From a virus: 22,052 nt of DNA. Position 1 is the stretch's first letter. Each line of letters begins with the position of its first letter. A model generated the notes under the pieces. That model did not search any database. It was not told the origin of the DNA and saw only the letters and a program-made list of their open reading frames with translations. Positions 1-7,167 of the stretch are shown one piece after another. The stretch covers positions 1 through 22,052 of IMG/VR virus record IMGVR_UViG_3300032050_000900, one strand, 5' to 3'. Position numbers and translations under genes: made by a program.

Positions 1-73
1 CATATATTGCGGTGAATTTGCTTATCTATGCAAATTAGACATGGCAACCCTTGTGGATAGGATTGCGGTTGTA
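1..73. other. left-edge non-coding stretch
   Basis: No gene is supported here. The only structure seen is a perfect 7-bp inverted repeat, AATTTGC at 15-21 and GCAAATT at 30-36, separated by 8 bases. There is no T-tract on either side, so it is not a convincing intrinsic terminator for the lysis operon that ends at 74. It could be an operator or chance. Confidence 0.3.
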
Positions 74-694
74 TCAATCTAACAAAGTGAAGTCAATAAC
101 CTGACCGAGGTTAAATCGTTTTATTATTTCAAACCAGTGAGCATCAGGAACCGTTTGGCAACCTGCACTCCACTTGTTTACAAAGTTTCCTATACCTGCA
201 CGGTGCAAGTTTATCCCATAAAGGCCGAATTGCTTTGTCACCCCGTCAACTAAATTGTTTTTATTGCCGTCACGCTGAATGGTAATGGGTAAAACCTGCT
301 GGAAGTAAGGCGCACCCAACCAAAGGTTTTTCCAGTTCGCACCTGTCACAAATCTGTGCGAATTTGTGACTTGCTGTGCAACGGCAACGGCTGTGCCAGT
401 AACACCGCCAACGGTCAAAGGATTGTAAACGTAAAAATCACCAGCCGTTGTGGATGCCGGTGCCACATACACAATCCTGCCGTTTTTGTAGCATACCACA
501 AAATCATCGAATTTATTACTGAACACCATATCCGTACGCAACCACACCAACCCATCAACCGGCATCACGTATTTGCGGGCCTTTATTTCGGCTTTTATGT
601 AGTTGTCAAGTGCATTGATTGTTTGTGAGCCAATCACCCCGTCATTGGCAATTTTTGCTCCTTTTGTGTTCAGGTATATTTGCAGGTTTTTCAT
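74..694 (-). CDS. probable endolysin: peptidoglycan-binding domain plus YkuD-like HxR...SAGC motif
   Basis: Predicted cell-wall-active protein of 206 residues, last gene of the lysis block. Residues about 4-33 resemble a peptidoglycan-binding domain of the repeat type, with the usual DGVIGSQT turn. The C-terminal part has NLHR (His164) followed by WSAGCQ (Ser176, Cys179). That arrangement recalls the His...S-x-G-C catalytic motif of L,D-transpeptidase (YkuD) folds and of phage proteins with the same signature. There is no signal peptide, so access to the wall would need the holin-like proteins upstream. The ATG overlaps the stop of the preceding gene (GCATGA). Enzymatic activity is inferred: the motif is seen, but whether it cuts or remodels peptidoglycan is not known. 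Confidence 0.7.
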   Translation of the reverse strand: MKNLQIYLNTKGAKIANDGVIGSQTINALDNYIKAEIKARKYVMPVDGLVWLRTDMVFSNKFDDFVVCYKNGRIVYVAPASTTAGDFYVYNPLTVGGVTGTAVAVAQQVTNSHRFVTGANWKNLWLGAPYFQQVLPITIQRDGNKNNLVDGVTKQFGLYGINLHRAGIGNFVNKWSAGCQTVPDAHWFEIIKRFNLGQVIDFTLLD

Positions 695-900
695 GCGAGT
701 AGTTTTTTATCCCTTGTTTTTATCTCTTGGCAGAACGTAATTGCAGGCTTTCCCATCCGCCCCCATGCTTTCCGTGCATCGTTTTCCGTGCGGTAAACGC
801 AGGGTTTTATCACCGCATTAAGTTCGGCAGATGGATGCCATTGCCCGTCTTTGCAATAGTAAAAATCTTGTATGCCTTGCTGTTTAATTAGTGTAAACAT
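691..900 (-). CDS. small hypothetical protein in lysis block
   Basis: A 69-residue soluble protein of unknown function. It contains a conserved-looking stretch YRTENDARKAWGRMGKP and ends basic (KTRDKKLL). No membrane segment or signal peptide is seen. The start at 900 is ATG and lies only five bases after a perfect TAnnTTTG box (905-912), so its transcript may be nearly leaderless. Its stop overlaps the start of the lysin gene by ATGA, so the two are probably cotranscribed and coupled. The context suggests a lysis or late-expression accessory role, but nothing in the sequence fixes it. Confidence 0.6.
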   Translation of the reverse strand: MFTLIKQQGIQDFYYCKDGQWHPSAELNAVIKPCVYRTENDARKAWGRMGKPAITFCQEIKTRDKKLLA

Positions 901-904
901 TCTA

Positions 905-936
905 CAAAGTTACTTTGCAACAGCAACCAATCCAAA
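905..936 (-). promoter_or_regulatory. Bacteroidota-type promoter, TTTG-N20-TAACTTTG
   Basis: On the minus strand a TTTG box (933-936) is followed after exactly 20 bases by TAACTTTG (905-912), matching the -33 TTTG and -7 TAnnTTTG consensus of primary-sigma promoters in Bacteroidota. The box sits inside the last codons of the spanin-like gene, just ahead of the ATG at 900. It would drive the last two lysis genes separately. The match is seen; activity is inferred. Confidence 0.6.
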
Positions 937-1428
937 CACAACCGCAATCGTTTTCCATAAATTCGTCTTTACACGCTCTTTTTTTACTTGTTTGGCACAA
1001 TCACTCATCAATTCTTTTTGAGTGGCTGTAATCGCCTCTAAATGCGAAATTACGCTATCTTGATAAATAACCACTTGTCCTTGATTTGCAATTATTAAAC
1101 TATCCTCAAAAACAATCTCTTTCATCAGGGCATTTTCAGACAGCAGATTTGCAATGCCAGAAGTGTCACCAACGAGTGCCTCAATGGTCAGCGTGTCGTG
1201 GACATATTTTGTCCTGATTTCACGCAAGGTTTTTATTTTTACTGCACGGCTATTCAGCAGGGTTAAATACTCGGCTTTCAAGCTGTCGATTTCTGCCTTG
1301 TATTTGTCCACTTTGCCTTGCATGGTGTCTACATTTTGCCGTGTTTGGATTGCATCCTCACAACTCCGAGTGCTAAACACAAGGAAAAAAAGCAGAAAAA
1401 CAATAATACCTGCATTTACCCACCTCAT
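910..1428 (-). CDS. spanin-like membrane-anchored coiled-coil protein
   Basis: A 172-residue protein starting at the ATG at 1428, which overlaps the stop of the upstream gene (AATGA). The reading frame is open further upstream, but those codons lie inside the neighbour. Residues about 4-20 form a hydrophobic anchor (AGIIVFLLFFLVF). A long charged helical region rich in K, E, L and I follows, typical of a coiled coil. The C-terminus has a second hydrophobic stretch (TIAVVFGLVAV). A membrane-anchored coiled coil in a lysis cassette fits an inner-membrane spanin, which would help fuse the inner and outer membranes of a Gram-negative host. No lipoprotein o-spanin partner was recognised, so the spanin call rests on architecture and position. 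Confidence 0.55.
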   Translation of the reverse strand: MRWVNAGIIVFLLFFLVFSTRSCEDAIQTRQNVDTMQGKVDKYKAEIDSLKAEYLTLLNSRAVKIKTLREIRTKYVHDTLTIEALVGDTSGIANLLSENALMKEIVFEDSLIIANQGQVVIYQDSVISHLEAITATQKELMSDCAKQVKKERVKTNLWKTIAVVFGLVAVAK

Positions 1429-1694
1429 TCCTCTGCGAAAAAGTTTGTGACAAATTTGCCAACCGCACCCAGTACACCGCACAGCAACATCAGTTTTGGG
1501 TGGTCAAGGTTTAACCCGGCAACAAACAAAGATGCAGCCGCAATGCTGTCCCCCAAAACACGAAAGCGTTTAGGTGTTGGTGAGAAATAGTTTTTCAATT
1601 TCATCTTCCTTGTCCTACGTACGGCTTGCTGCTCTTGTGTTTGTTGGCTGACTTTTTGTGCCTGCCCAATCTCTTTTTGGGTTTCGGTTGCCAT
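1425..1694 (-). CDS. holin-like membrane protein
   Basis: An 89-residue protein. The first 45 residues are hydrophilic and Q/K/R-rich. The second half carries two hydrophobic stretches separated by a short polar turn (about DSIAAASLFVAG and KLMLLCGVLGAVG), ending NFFAEE. The segment around SPTPKRFRVLGDS, followed by two membrane helices, resembles small membrane proteins of lysis cassettes in Bacteroidota phages. It probably sits in the cytoplasmic membrane as a holin or antiholin. The ATG at 1694 is preceded by AAAGAGGTAACCAA, one of the few purine-rich leaders in the window. It is followed by an AATGA overlap with the spanin-like gene. Which of the two small membrane proteins here is the real holin cannot be decided from sequence. 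Confidence 0.6.
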   Translation of the reverse strand: MATETQKEIGQAQKVSQQTQEQQAVRRTRKMKLKNYFSPTPKRFRVLGDSIAAASLFVAGLNLDHPKLMLLCGVLGAVGKFVTNFFAEE

Positions 1695-1706
1695 TTGGTT
1701 ACCTCT

Positions 1707-1865
1707 TTACTTTTTGCCATGTTTAAAAAACTTGTAGATGCCTATGCAAGACAGCACCAATGCTGCGGTAAATGAAAGGAATTGAATAATGGGCAGCAAC
1801 TTTGCTGCTGCTCCTGCAACCCATAATAACCAACTGCCCACTATTGTTTCGTTCAAATTTTTCAC
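1707..1865 (-). CDS. small two-helix membrane protein, holin candidate
   Basis: A 52-residue protein when started at the GTG at 1863-1865, which overlaps the stop of the upstream gene in a GTGA arrangement. The frame extends to another GTG at 1922, but that part lies inside the neighbour and is not hydrophobic. The product has two likely membrane helices, about residues 9-19 plus 24-44 (SWLLWVAGAAA, LPIIQFLSFTAALVLSCIGIY), and a basic tail KFFKHGKK. Size, two helices and a positive C-terminus are typical of class II holins. It lies directly upstream of a second membrane protein and the spanin-like gene. The start codon choice is inferred from the overlap. Confidence 0.6.
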   Translation of the reverse strand: MKNLNETIVGSWLLWVAGAAAKLLPIIQFLSFTAALVLSCIGIYKFFKHGKK

Positions 1866-2113
1866 GGAAAGGGCGGTGATGGTTTTGGTACAAACGGGAT
1901 AAGCGGCAAATCTTTCACCCACATAAAATCAGGGTTTACGCACTGGGAAATCTCCTCAACCGAAATCACCCACTTGTCGTCAGCATCTTGGATAGGGTTG
2001 AAATAGCTATCGGCCATATACCATTGACCGACTAAGCTGTCTTTGTCTTCGATTGTCAGCACACCAACGTAAGTGCTGTATTGTTCGGGCGTTATGTCTT
2101 TTATGGTTATCAT
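1862..2113 (-). CDS. small hypothetical protein next to tail fibre
   Basis: An 83-residue acidic protein. It has an N-terminal part that looks foldable (IKDITPEQYSTYVG) and a proline-rich end (VPKPSPPFP). It contains WY/W-rich segments (VGQWYMADSYFNPIQDADDKW). No transmembrane segment is visible. The ATG overlaps the fibre gene stop (GTATGATA), so it is coupled to the fibre gene. Small proteins placed directly after a fibre gene are sometimes fibre chaperones or accessory tip proteins. That is only an inference here, and the family is not recognised. Confidence 0.55.
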   Translation of the reverse strand: MITIKDITPEQYSTYVGVLTIEDKDSLVGQWYMADSYFNPIQDADDKWVISVEEISQCVNPDFMWVKDLPLIPFVPKPSPPFP

Positions 2114-2928
2114 ACGTTACGAGATAAAGTTGTTTGATATGCTTGAACTGCCGTGTAAAGGTTAGCGGCTTCGGTGTCGGTTAGACCGTCACCTATTGTG
2201 GAAAATGCAAGCTCACGATTTGAATAATATTTTGCGCCAACACCTGCATGGTTTGCAGCTCCTAAATAAATTGTAGAATTAAACAATGATAATGATTGGC
2301 TTGTTGTTGATGAACCAATTGAAGTTCCATTTTTATACAATTTGCCTGAATTAGATGCAGTTGTTGTCAATAATCCATAACCTAATGAATCAGAAACAGA
2401 TACAACTATGCTGTGACTTCCATTATATGCTTGAAGCTGTAAACTTGCTCTCATTGCTATTTGATTGAATGAATAAGTTGTATTGTCTGTTATACCACAT
2501 TCAAATTTGAAATCTTGATTAATTCCTGAATTTGTATTAGTTCTTGAATATACAGATATATGATTACTATTTAACATTAAATTAGCAGATTGATTTAATT
2601 TAGTATCGGCATAACCATTTGTGCCGTTTGGAAGCCACCCGGTTGAGCTGTGCGTGGAACCCCCTGCAAACACCAATCTAAATGCAGCATCAAGGTCACG
2701 AGGGTCTTTTAAGTTCCATTTGTGAGTTGATGAAGTTCCACCTACAAAAGGATAAATGGCCTTCATTTTATCCCAAATGGAATAACCTTTCAAGTCAGTT
2801 ACCAACGTATTAATGGCTGACTGCTGTGTTGCATCAGTTATCCCAGCGGCTGTGATAAATGCCTGTGCATCCGCATCATTAGATGGGCCACCACCTGCTA
2901 CAAATGACCGAACACCTATCCTAATCAT
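2110..2928 (-). CDS. probable tail fibre / receptor-binding protein
   Basis: A 272-residue protein. The first ~60 residues (with DADAQAFITAAGITD and SIWDKMKAIYPFVGG) match a type of N-terminal region seen in fibre-like proteins of Bacteroidota phages. A Ser/Thr/Asn-rich beta-type region follows, up to about residue 250, that could form a lectin-like (LamG / concanavalin-type) fold. The C-terminus returns to a helical segment (DTEAANLYTAVQAYQTTLSRNV). The middle of the gene, about 2230-2620, is visibly more AT-rich than its flanks, as expected for a variable receptor-binding domain acquired separately. ATGA overlaps with both neighbours place it in one operon with the lysis genes. Receptor binding is inferred from composition and position. 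Confidence 0.6.
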   Translation of the reverse strand: MIRIGVRSFVAGGGPSNDADAQAFITAAGITDATQQSAINTLVTDLKGYSIWDKMKAIYPFVGGTSSTHKWNLKDPRDLDAAFRLVFAGGSTHSSTGWLPNGTNGYADTKLNQSANLMLNSNHISVYSRTNTNSGINQDFKFECGITDNTTYSFNQIAMRASLQLQAYNGSHSIVVSVSDSLGYGLLTTTASNSGKLYKNGTSIGSSTTSQSLSLFNSTIYLGAANHAGVGAKYYSNRELAFSTIGDGLTDTEAANLYTAVQAYQTTLSRNV

Positions 2929-3194
2929 ACGTTGTAAGCTACGATGCTTCCGCTTGTCAGTGTGATGCTGCTGAAATAATCACCTTCGGGCAAGGAAATG
3001 AACGTGCCTTGTTTCAAGGTTACGCCTGTCAGTCCAAGGGTTGTCATTACGCTGCTACCTGCTTTGTCAAGGGCAGCGGAAACAACCGCATCTGCGTTAA
3101 CTACAAAACCCTGCCATCTGCCAGTGTTTGCGCCTGTTCCTGATAATACCTTGCAGCCAGTGAAGCCGCTCATAAATTCTAATGAAGTACTCAT
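2925..3194 (-). CDS. small virion-associated protein before the fibre
   Basis: An 89-residue Gly/Ser/Thr/Val-rich, probably all-beta protein (GTGANTGRWQGFVVNADAVV ... SITLTSGSIVAYNV). No signal peptide or membrane segment is seen. It resembles small proteins encoded directly upstream of fibre genes in Bacteroidota phages, but I cannot assign a precise role. Its ATG lies two bases after the stop of the tail-terminator-like gene, and its stop overlaps the fibre start. It may be a decoration, adaptor or fibre-base protein. Confidence 0.55.
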   Translation of the reverse strand: MSTSLEFMSGFTGCKVLSGTGANTGRWQGFVVNADAVVSAALDKAGSSVMTTLGLTGVTLKQGTFISLPEGDYFSSITLTSGSIVAYNV

Positions 3195-3195
3195 A

Positions 3196-3660
3196 TTATT
3201 CTATTGTTGGAAATGTTAAATTGTTATTGGGGGTGTCGCAGTAATCACGTAGGTTGCTGCAATGAAATTCAATGACACAGGCAACACCGCTCACGATGTC
3301 TGTCTGTGCGTCATAAAAGGGTGTGATGCTGTCAGCAATCACCCACGTTCCTGCGATGTTGCCACGATAAACGTAGCGCAGCATGGAGTAAATATCCAGC
3401 ATCACGGTGTGCATATCGGATATGCGTTCCACCGCATCGGTAAAATCTTCCCGGTGGCGGTCAGCAATGGCAACGGCAAACCGATAAATCACCTTGTCAA
3501 CCGTTACCTGCGAGCCGTCGGGAAAAATCCTCATTAACGGATAAAGCTGCTCCCCGCTCGTGTTGATGTTTGGCTCAACATTAACGATTGTTGCCTTTAT
3601 CTGCTTGTGATTTTGCCCTGCTCTTGTCAGTGCTGCCAGTAGCTGATTGATTGTTACCAC
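3196..3660 (-). CDS. tail-terminator / tail-completion-like protein
   Basis: A 154-residue protein. The start must be the GTG at 3658-3660 or later, because a TAA stop sits immediately upstream in frame. Features are an N-terminal helix (INQLLAALTRAG), a beta-rich middle (YPLMRIFPDG, VTVDKVIYRFAVAIADRH) and a central Asp/Met-rich helix around EDFTDAVERISDMHTVMLDI. A final segment follows with a Cys- and Asp-rich end (CSNLRDYCDTP). Size, fold pattern and position after the connector-like gene fit the tail terminator or minor head-tail protein. The family assignment is by analogy. The GTG start overlaps a short ORF in another frame. Confidence 0.5.
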   Translation of the reverse strand: MVTINQLLAALTRAGQNHKQIKATIVNVEPNINTSGEQLYPLMRIFPDGSQVTVDKVIYRFAVAIADRHREDFTDAVERISDMHTVMLDIYSMLRYVYRGNIAGTWVIADSITPFYDAQTDIVSGVACVIEFHCSNLRDYCDTPNNNLTFPTIE

Positions 3661-3709
3661 TTAAAAATAGCTTTAATTTGTTTTCGTTCTTAATACGTAC
3701 TTTGTTCAT
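3581..3709 (-). CDS. short overlapping ORF, 42 residues (tentative)
   Basis: An ATG at 3707-3709 overlaps the stop of the connector-like gene in the same ATGA arrangement used throughout this phage. It opens a 42-codon frame that starts basic (MNKVRIKNENKLKLFL) and runs 80 bases into the next gene in a different frame. It fills the otherwise empty gap 3661-3705. It may be a genuine leader peptide that carries ribosomes to the GTG start of the downstream gene, or simply chance. No homology is recognised. Confidence 0.25.
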   Translation of the reverse strand: MNKVRIKNENKLKLFLSGNNQSATGSTDKSRAKSQADKGNNR

Positions 3710-4257
3710 CTAAAAAAACCACGTAAAAATTTATATTCCTCATCCTCACCCAGCATAAAACCGCCAAAAATGACTTGCTCTTGTGGGTTAATCGTGTCCA
3801 ATCCCGGTGCAGGTGTCCTATATTCAGGGAATAAATCCATGTTTTCACACAAATACAACCGCATTCTTTCGGCATAATACTCGGCTTTTTGCTGATAACG
3901 CTGCTCAATCATGCGTAACTGGTCAACATCAATGGCATTTGCGTTCTCTGCACCCCGTGTAGCTACCGATTTATTCATCATTTTGAACGTCATGGGCAGG
4001 ATGCTATCCGTAATAACGTAGTGATACAAACAAGGTGCGATGTATTTGTTGACCAAAGTCAGGTAATTACCCGCCAATCCTGCCCCGTTTATGTCGTCAC
4101 AAAGTTTATCGTAAAGGGTTGAGCCGATTATATCCCGAATATAAATGTCTTGGGCGGTACGCATGGCTGTTTGTAGCAGCTTGCTGTCCACGTTTTCGTC
4201 AATCGGGGTGTTTTTCTTAACGTCCTGCTCTGATATGAAATATGCAAATGTTGCCAT
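3706..4257 (-). CDS. head-tail connector / adaptor-like protein
   Basis: A 183-residue, mainly helical protein. The start is taken as the ATG at 4255-4257, which shares one base with the portal stop (TAATG). The longer frame reaching back to 4290 would lie inside the portal gene. The N-terminal half has the pattern ISEQDVKKNTPIDENVD ... DIYIRDIIGSTLYDKL, and the C-terminal half is helical (QRYQQKAEYYAERMRLYL). Small helical proteins coded directly after the portal are usually head-completion or adaptor proteins that bind below the portal ring. Similar proteins with the ISE...D / IGS.LYD pattern occur in Bacteroidota phages. Function is inferred from size and position. Confidence 0.55.
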   Translation of the reverse strand: MATFAYFISEQDVKKNTPIDENVDSKLLQTAMRTAQDIYIRDIIGSTLYDKLCDDINGAGLAGNYLTLVNKYIAPCLYHYVITDSILPMTFKMMNKSVATRGAENANAIDVDQLRMIEQRYQQKAEYYAERMRLYLCENMDLFPEYRTPAPGLDTINPQEQVIFGGFMLGEDEEYKFLRGFFR

Positions 4258-6176
4258 TATGATTTTCTCCTTACTACTTTTTGCGACCACTCATGTCTGC
4301 AATGCGGAATGTGCAATGGTGGCTCACTATTTGGAACGGTGTACCAACCACCACGACGAAGCCATGCGTTGTAACCTACTATGCCGCTTATTTGGTCTAT
4401 TTCTGCACGGGTGTATAGCTTTTTCAAGTCGGTCATTTTGATACAGAACTCACGCGACTTTCCACCTGGTTGCAAAGGCAGTGCATCAGGGCTTAAATCG
4501 TATTTGTAACGCACCTCTATTTTGGGCAATCCCTCGTCTTGAATGTCTGCCCTCCCAATGTCGGTGATTTTGATTGCGTTGTTTGTCCAGTTCAGCTTGC
4601 CGTCGGATTGCAGTTTTTTCAGGATTTCGATTACCTCTGGTTCATCCAATTTTACGGCATCAGCAATGTTTTTCACCGTGGCTTTTTCATCAGCCGTAAC
4701 CACCGCAAGGACTTTTTTCTCTTTTGTGTCAAGGGCAAACAACATTGGCACGTCTTCAAACTCATCAGCACTCATACCGAACTTGGAAAATACCTCGATG
4801 TCGCTGTCTTTCCATGTTTCACATTCACATTTCATTTTTACTGCTGTGAACGTGGTAGGTTCGGGTGCTGTGCTGGGTGTACTTGCAAGCGCATCTCCAC
4901 CTTCAATAGGTGGCAATCCTGCCAATGCACGTTTTTCATTTACGGTCATATTGGCAAGTACGTTGTTTGCTACCAATGGTGACAAGCTGTTGATATTGTC
5001 AATGGTTTTCTGCGCTGCATCAATAACTTTTTGCTCACTTTCACCCAATCCTAACTGCTCACGGGCTTCATCTACGGTGGCAATTCCTGCACCATACAAA
5101 GCCACGTAATCAATAGCTAAAAACTCGCTGTCTTTGGTGCTGATTTGGATGCCGGGATAAACGGTTTCAAGGGTATTTTCAAGGCACGTTTCAATCTTTT
5201 CCTGCCTGCGGTTGATGTAGCTTTTATGCAGCAACTCATACGCCTGTATCATTTCGTTACGCTGCCCCAATGCACCCTCAGTTGCGTAGCCCAATAAAAT
5301 CTTGGGGAAGTTATGACCGACGAAAATCTCATCCTGCACCGTTTCATTCAACTGCAAAAACTGCTTATCCATTTCGCTCGGTTGCAGGTGATTAATGGTG
5401 GCCTCTTTCTCGTTCATTTCATTGAACTGAATTAGCACACCACCTGCGTTGTCCGTGCCGGTTGTTTTGGCTTTGAACTTACGCTCAAATTCGTAGGCGA
5501 TTTCCTGCGATGGCTGCCCTTTAAACAACTGTACCAACGTACCGTTTGAAAACCCGTTGCGGATGTTGTTGTTGTGGAAGTTTGCTATCTCAACATCAAT
5601 TTCAATATACTGCAAACAATGCTGGTAAGGTGGCAGGGGGTAAACACCCAATCCCGGTGCGTATTCACGGAAGTAAAACAACTGCACCTCCATTGGCTGT
5701 GCCTTTTTGGGGTTGAAAGGGCGGTAATGCTTCATGTCCTCATGCTTCGCCTTTTTCCAATCCTCTGCGTACATATACAAGTCGTGGTCAAGTGTACGAA
5801 CCTTGCTAAAATCAACGTGGTATAAAGCAGCTAATTGTCCCAATTTATTGTAATGTACCTCGTATGCAAAGCCGTTGAACAACTCGTAATCAAGTGCCAG
5901 TTTATTTTTGAACTCCTGCACACCCTCGTAAGGGTTCACGTAATCAATTATTTTGACAGCGTTGGGGTTGCCCTCCACAATCGTTTCCTCACCTGCTACA
6001 AATCGTGCCTTTTGGCGTACGATTGCACCATGTTTTGGCGAACGGTTGTAAAATTCCAATAGGTGCTGTGGGAAATCGTTGGCTTCCCCAAAATACATTA
6101 TGCCCTTATTCTTATTCTCTTTGAATACAGGCAACTTGCTTTCGGCAAAATTTATGCGTAATAGTTCAAAACTCAT
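4257..6176 (-). CDS. portal protein with long C-terminal extension
   Basis: A 639-residue protein. Residues about 1-430 have the character of an HK97-type portal: an N-terminal region with NRSPKHGAIVRQKARFVAGE, then NEMNEKEATINHLQPSEMD, then the Gln-rich helix around NFPKILLGYATEGALGQRNE, and a helical end (INRRQEKIETCLENTLE). Portals form the dodecameric ring through which DNA enters the head. From residue about 447 the protein continues for some 190 residues. This part holds a winged-helix-like segment (about 490-545, ATVKNIADAVKLDEPEVIE) and a terminal domain with RRGGWYT and the Cys/His motif PHCRHEW (about 572-639). Such a tail is not part of a standard portal. ATGA overlaps the upstream gene. 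Confidence 0.8.
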   Translation of the reverse strand: MSFELLRINFAESKLPVFKENKNKGIMYFGEANDFPQHLLEFYNRSPKHGAIVRQKARFVAGEETIVEGNPNAVKIIDYVNPYEGVQEFKNKLALDYELFNGFAYEVHYNKLGQLAALYHVDFSKVRTLDHDLYMYAEDWKKAKHEDMKHYRPFNPKKAQPMEVQLFYFREYAPGLGVYPLPPYQHCLQYIEIDVEIANFHNNNIRNGFSNGTLVQLFKGQPSQEIAYEFERKFKAKTTGTDNAGGVLIQFNEMNEKEATINHLQPSEMDKQFLQLNETVQDEIFVGHNFPKILLGYATEGALGQRNEMIQAYELLHKSYINRRQEKIETCLENTLETVYPGIQISTKDSEFLAIDYVALYGAGIATVDEAREQLGLGESEQKVIDAAQKTIDNINSLSPLVANNVLANMTVNEKRALAGLPPIEGGDALASTPSTAPEPTTFTAVKMKCECETWKDSDIEVFSKFGMSADEFEDVPMLFALDTKEKKVLAVVTADEKATVKNIADAVKLDEPEVIEILKKLQSDGKLNWTNNAIKITDIGRADIQDEGLPKIEVRYKYDLSPDALPLQPGGKSREFCIKMTDLKKLYTRAEIDQISGIVGYNAWLRRGGWYTVPNSEPPLHIPHCRHEWSQKVVRRKS

Positions 6177-6550
6177 CCTACGTTGTGCTGTTTAATCGTT
6201 GTGTTGACCTCGTGGTCATTAAATGGGGTGTGGCTGGTAGAAACATATGCAAGGCCTCTGTCGATTTCCTCGTTTGCCAGCAGATAATTTGTGTTGGTCG
6301 GTGAAGTTTGTGCGTATAATGACCAATAATGCGTACCTACGGCAAGCGTTTTGGCGGTGCTGCTACCCTCAACAAATGAAAATAGCTGATATCTGTTGGG
6401 TGCTGTGCTGCTGTCCGACACGATAAATGCCTTGCGTTCCTGCGACATTTCGCTCTCGAACACCAATAAATAATACACGGGAGAAATTGTCACTTTCTCC
6501 TTTCCTGTTATTATCAATTCAGGTGTGCCGCTTTTTGTGATGTATAACAT
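6173..6550 (-). CDS. small virion protein, first gene of the portal operon
   Basis: A 125-residue protein starting at the ATG at 6548-6550. A TTG three bases upstream is in frame but weaker. Its composition is beta-rich with many Thr and Ser (LYITKSGTPELIITGKEKVT, NRYQLFSFVEGSSTAKTL). Similar short proteins lie near capsid genes of Bacteroidota phages, and a structural role is likely but not proved. The gene follows a terminator and a promoter-like box, so it begins a transcription unit that includes portal, connector and tail-terminator genes. Its stop overlaps the portal ATG. Confidence 0.55.
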   Translation of the reverse strand: MLYITKSGTPELIITGKEKVTISPVYYLLVFESEMSQERKAFIVSDSSTAPNRYQLFSFVEGSSTAKTLAVGTHYWSLYAQTSPTNTNYLLANEEIDRGLAYVSTSHTPFNDHEVNTTIKQHNVG

Positions 6551-6556
6551 CAACTA

Positions 6557-6586
6557 TAAAAGTAGGTAATTCCGATGTTAAACAAA
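6557..6586 (-). promoter_or_regulatory. promoter-like element for the portal operon
   Basis: On the minus strand TTTG (6583-6586) is followed after 18 bases by TACTTTTA (6557-6564), inside the longer box ACCTACTTTTATA. This is a one-mismatch version of TAnnTTTG. It lies between the terminator at 6580-6613 and the ATG at 6550, the right place for a new transcription unit. The start codon is only six bases from the box, so the mRNA would be nearly leaderless. Confidence 0.5.
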
Positions 6587-6613
6587 AAGGGCTACCGAAT
6601 GGCAGCCCCTTTT
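6580..6613 (-). terminator. intrinsic terminator after the tail-tube gene
   Basis: In minus-strand RNA, GGGCTGCC (6601-6608) pairs with GGTAGCCC (6589-6596) across the loop ATTC, followed by TTTTTGTTT. One pair is G-U on this strand and becomes A-C on the other strand, which supports minus-strand function. It would end or attenuate transcripts coming from the capsid and tail-tube genes. Confidence 0.8.
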
Positions 6614-6633
6614 GCATGAAACACTCAAATCAA

Positions 6634-7149
6634 TCAAGAACCGAGAGCGAGCGAAGTTACAACAGAAGATTGAACTTTCAAAGGTAAATCGGTTTCTTTG
6701 TGCAAAAAGTTCAGCACATGACCTTTGAAGTCACCAAACGCCTGACCGAAATTGCTTTCACTCTGCTGCAACTGAACACCATAGTCAGCACCCAACAGCC
6801 AGTAGTCACCGCTTGCATCAAGGGCAATGGCCAACATTCTGTTCTGTGCCAGCAGCTTAATTTCGTTACGCTGGGCGGTTGTTACTTTGTGCAGACGAGC
6901 AACAAGGTCGGCTTCGTAAAATACAGTGCCGTTCTCGGTTGAGGGAATAGTACGCCAAGTCATAGAGGCAGTTTCTTTTTCAAGTTCGTACTTGAAATAA
7001 GATTTGCCACCTGACAAGGTGTGGGCGGATACTTCTCCGCTTGATTTAGTGAGGGTTGACTTCGCTGAAAATTCAACAAGCCAAATGGTCTTAATGCCTG
7101 CACTTGCTGTCTTACAGTCAAGTACAAAGCCCGTGGTTAACTGACACAT
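6634..7149 (-). CDS. probable major tail tube protein
   Basis: A 171-residue beta-rich protein encoded alone between two terminators, directly downstream of the major capsid gene. Recognisable segments are CQLTTGFVLDCKTASAGIK at the N-terminus, a middle helix (TTAQRNEIKLLAQNRM), and the GDYWLLGADYG and FGQAFGDFKGHVLNFLHKE segments near the C-terminus. Tail tube proteins are commonly of this length and often have the GD..G....L.F..KE pattern near the end. Isolation as a single-gene unit after the capsid gene suggests a protein needed in high copy number. The alternative is a capsid decoration or head-tail protein. The start is ATG, preceded by an A-rich leader (TTAAAAT). Confidence 0.55.
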   Translation of the reverse strand: MCQLTTGFVLDCKTASAGIKTIWLVEFSAKSTLTKSSGEVSAHTLSGGKSYFKYELEKETASMTWRTIPSTENGTVFYEADLVARLHKVTTAQRNEIKLLAQNRMLAIALDASGDYWLLGADYGVQLQQSESNFGQAFGDFKGHVLNFLHKETDLPLKVQSSVVTSLALGS

Positions 7150-7167
7150 ATTTTAATTTTTTTTTAT

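Noticed and set aside
15-36. 7-bp inverted repeat as terminator of the lysis operon
   Set aside because: AT-rich stem, 8-base loop and no T-tract on either strand.
4543-5109. Long plus-strand open frames of 147 and 188 codons
   Set aside because: They lie opposite the portal gene, have Ser/Phe/Cys-rich compositions typical of antisense reading, and no promoter or partner on that strand.
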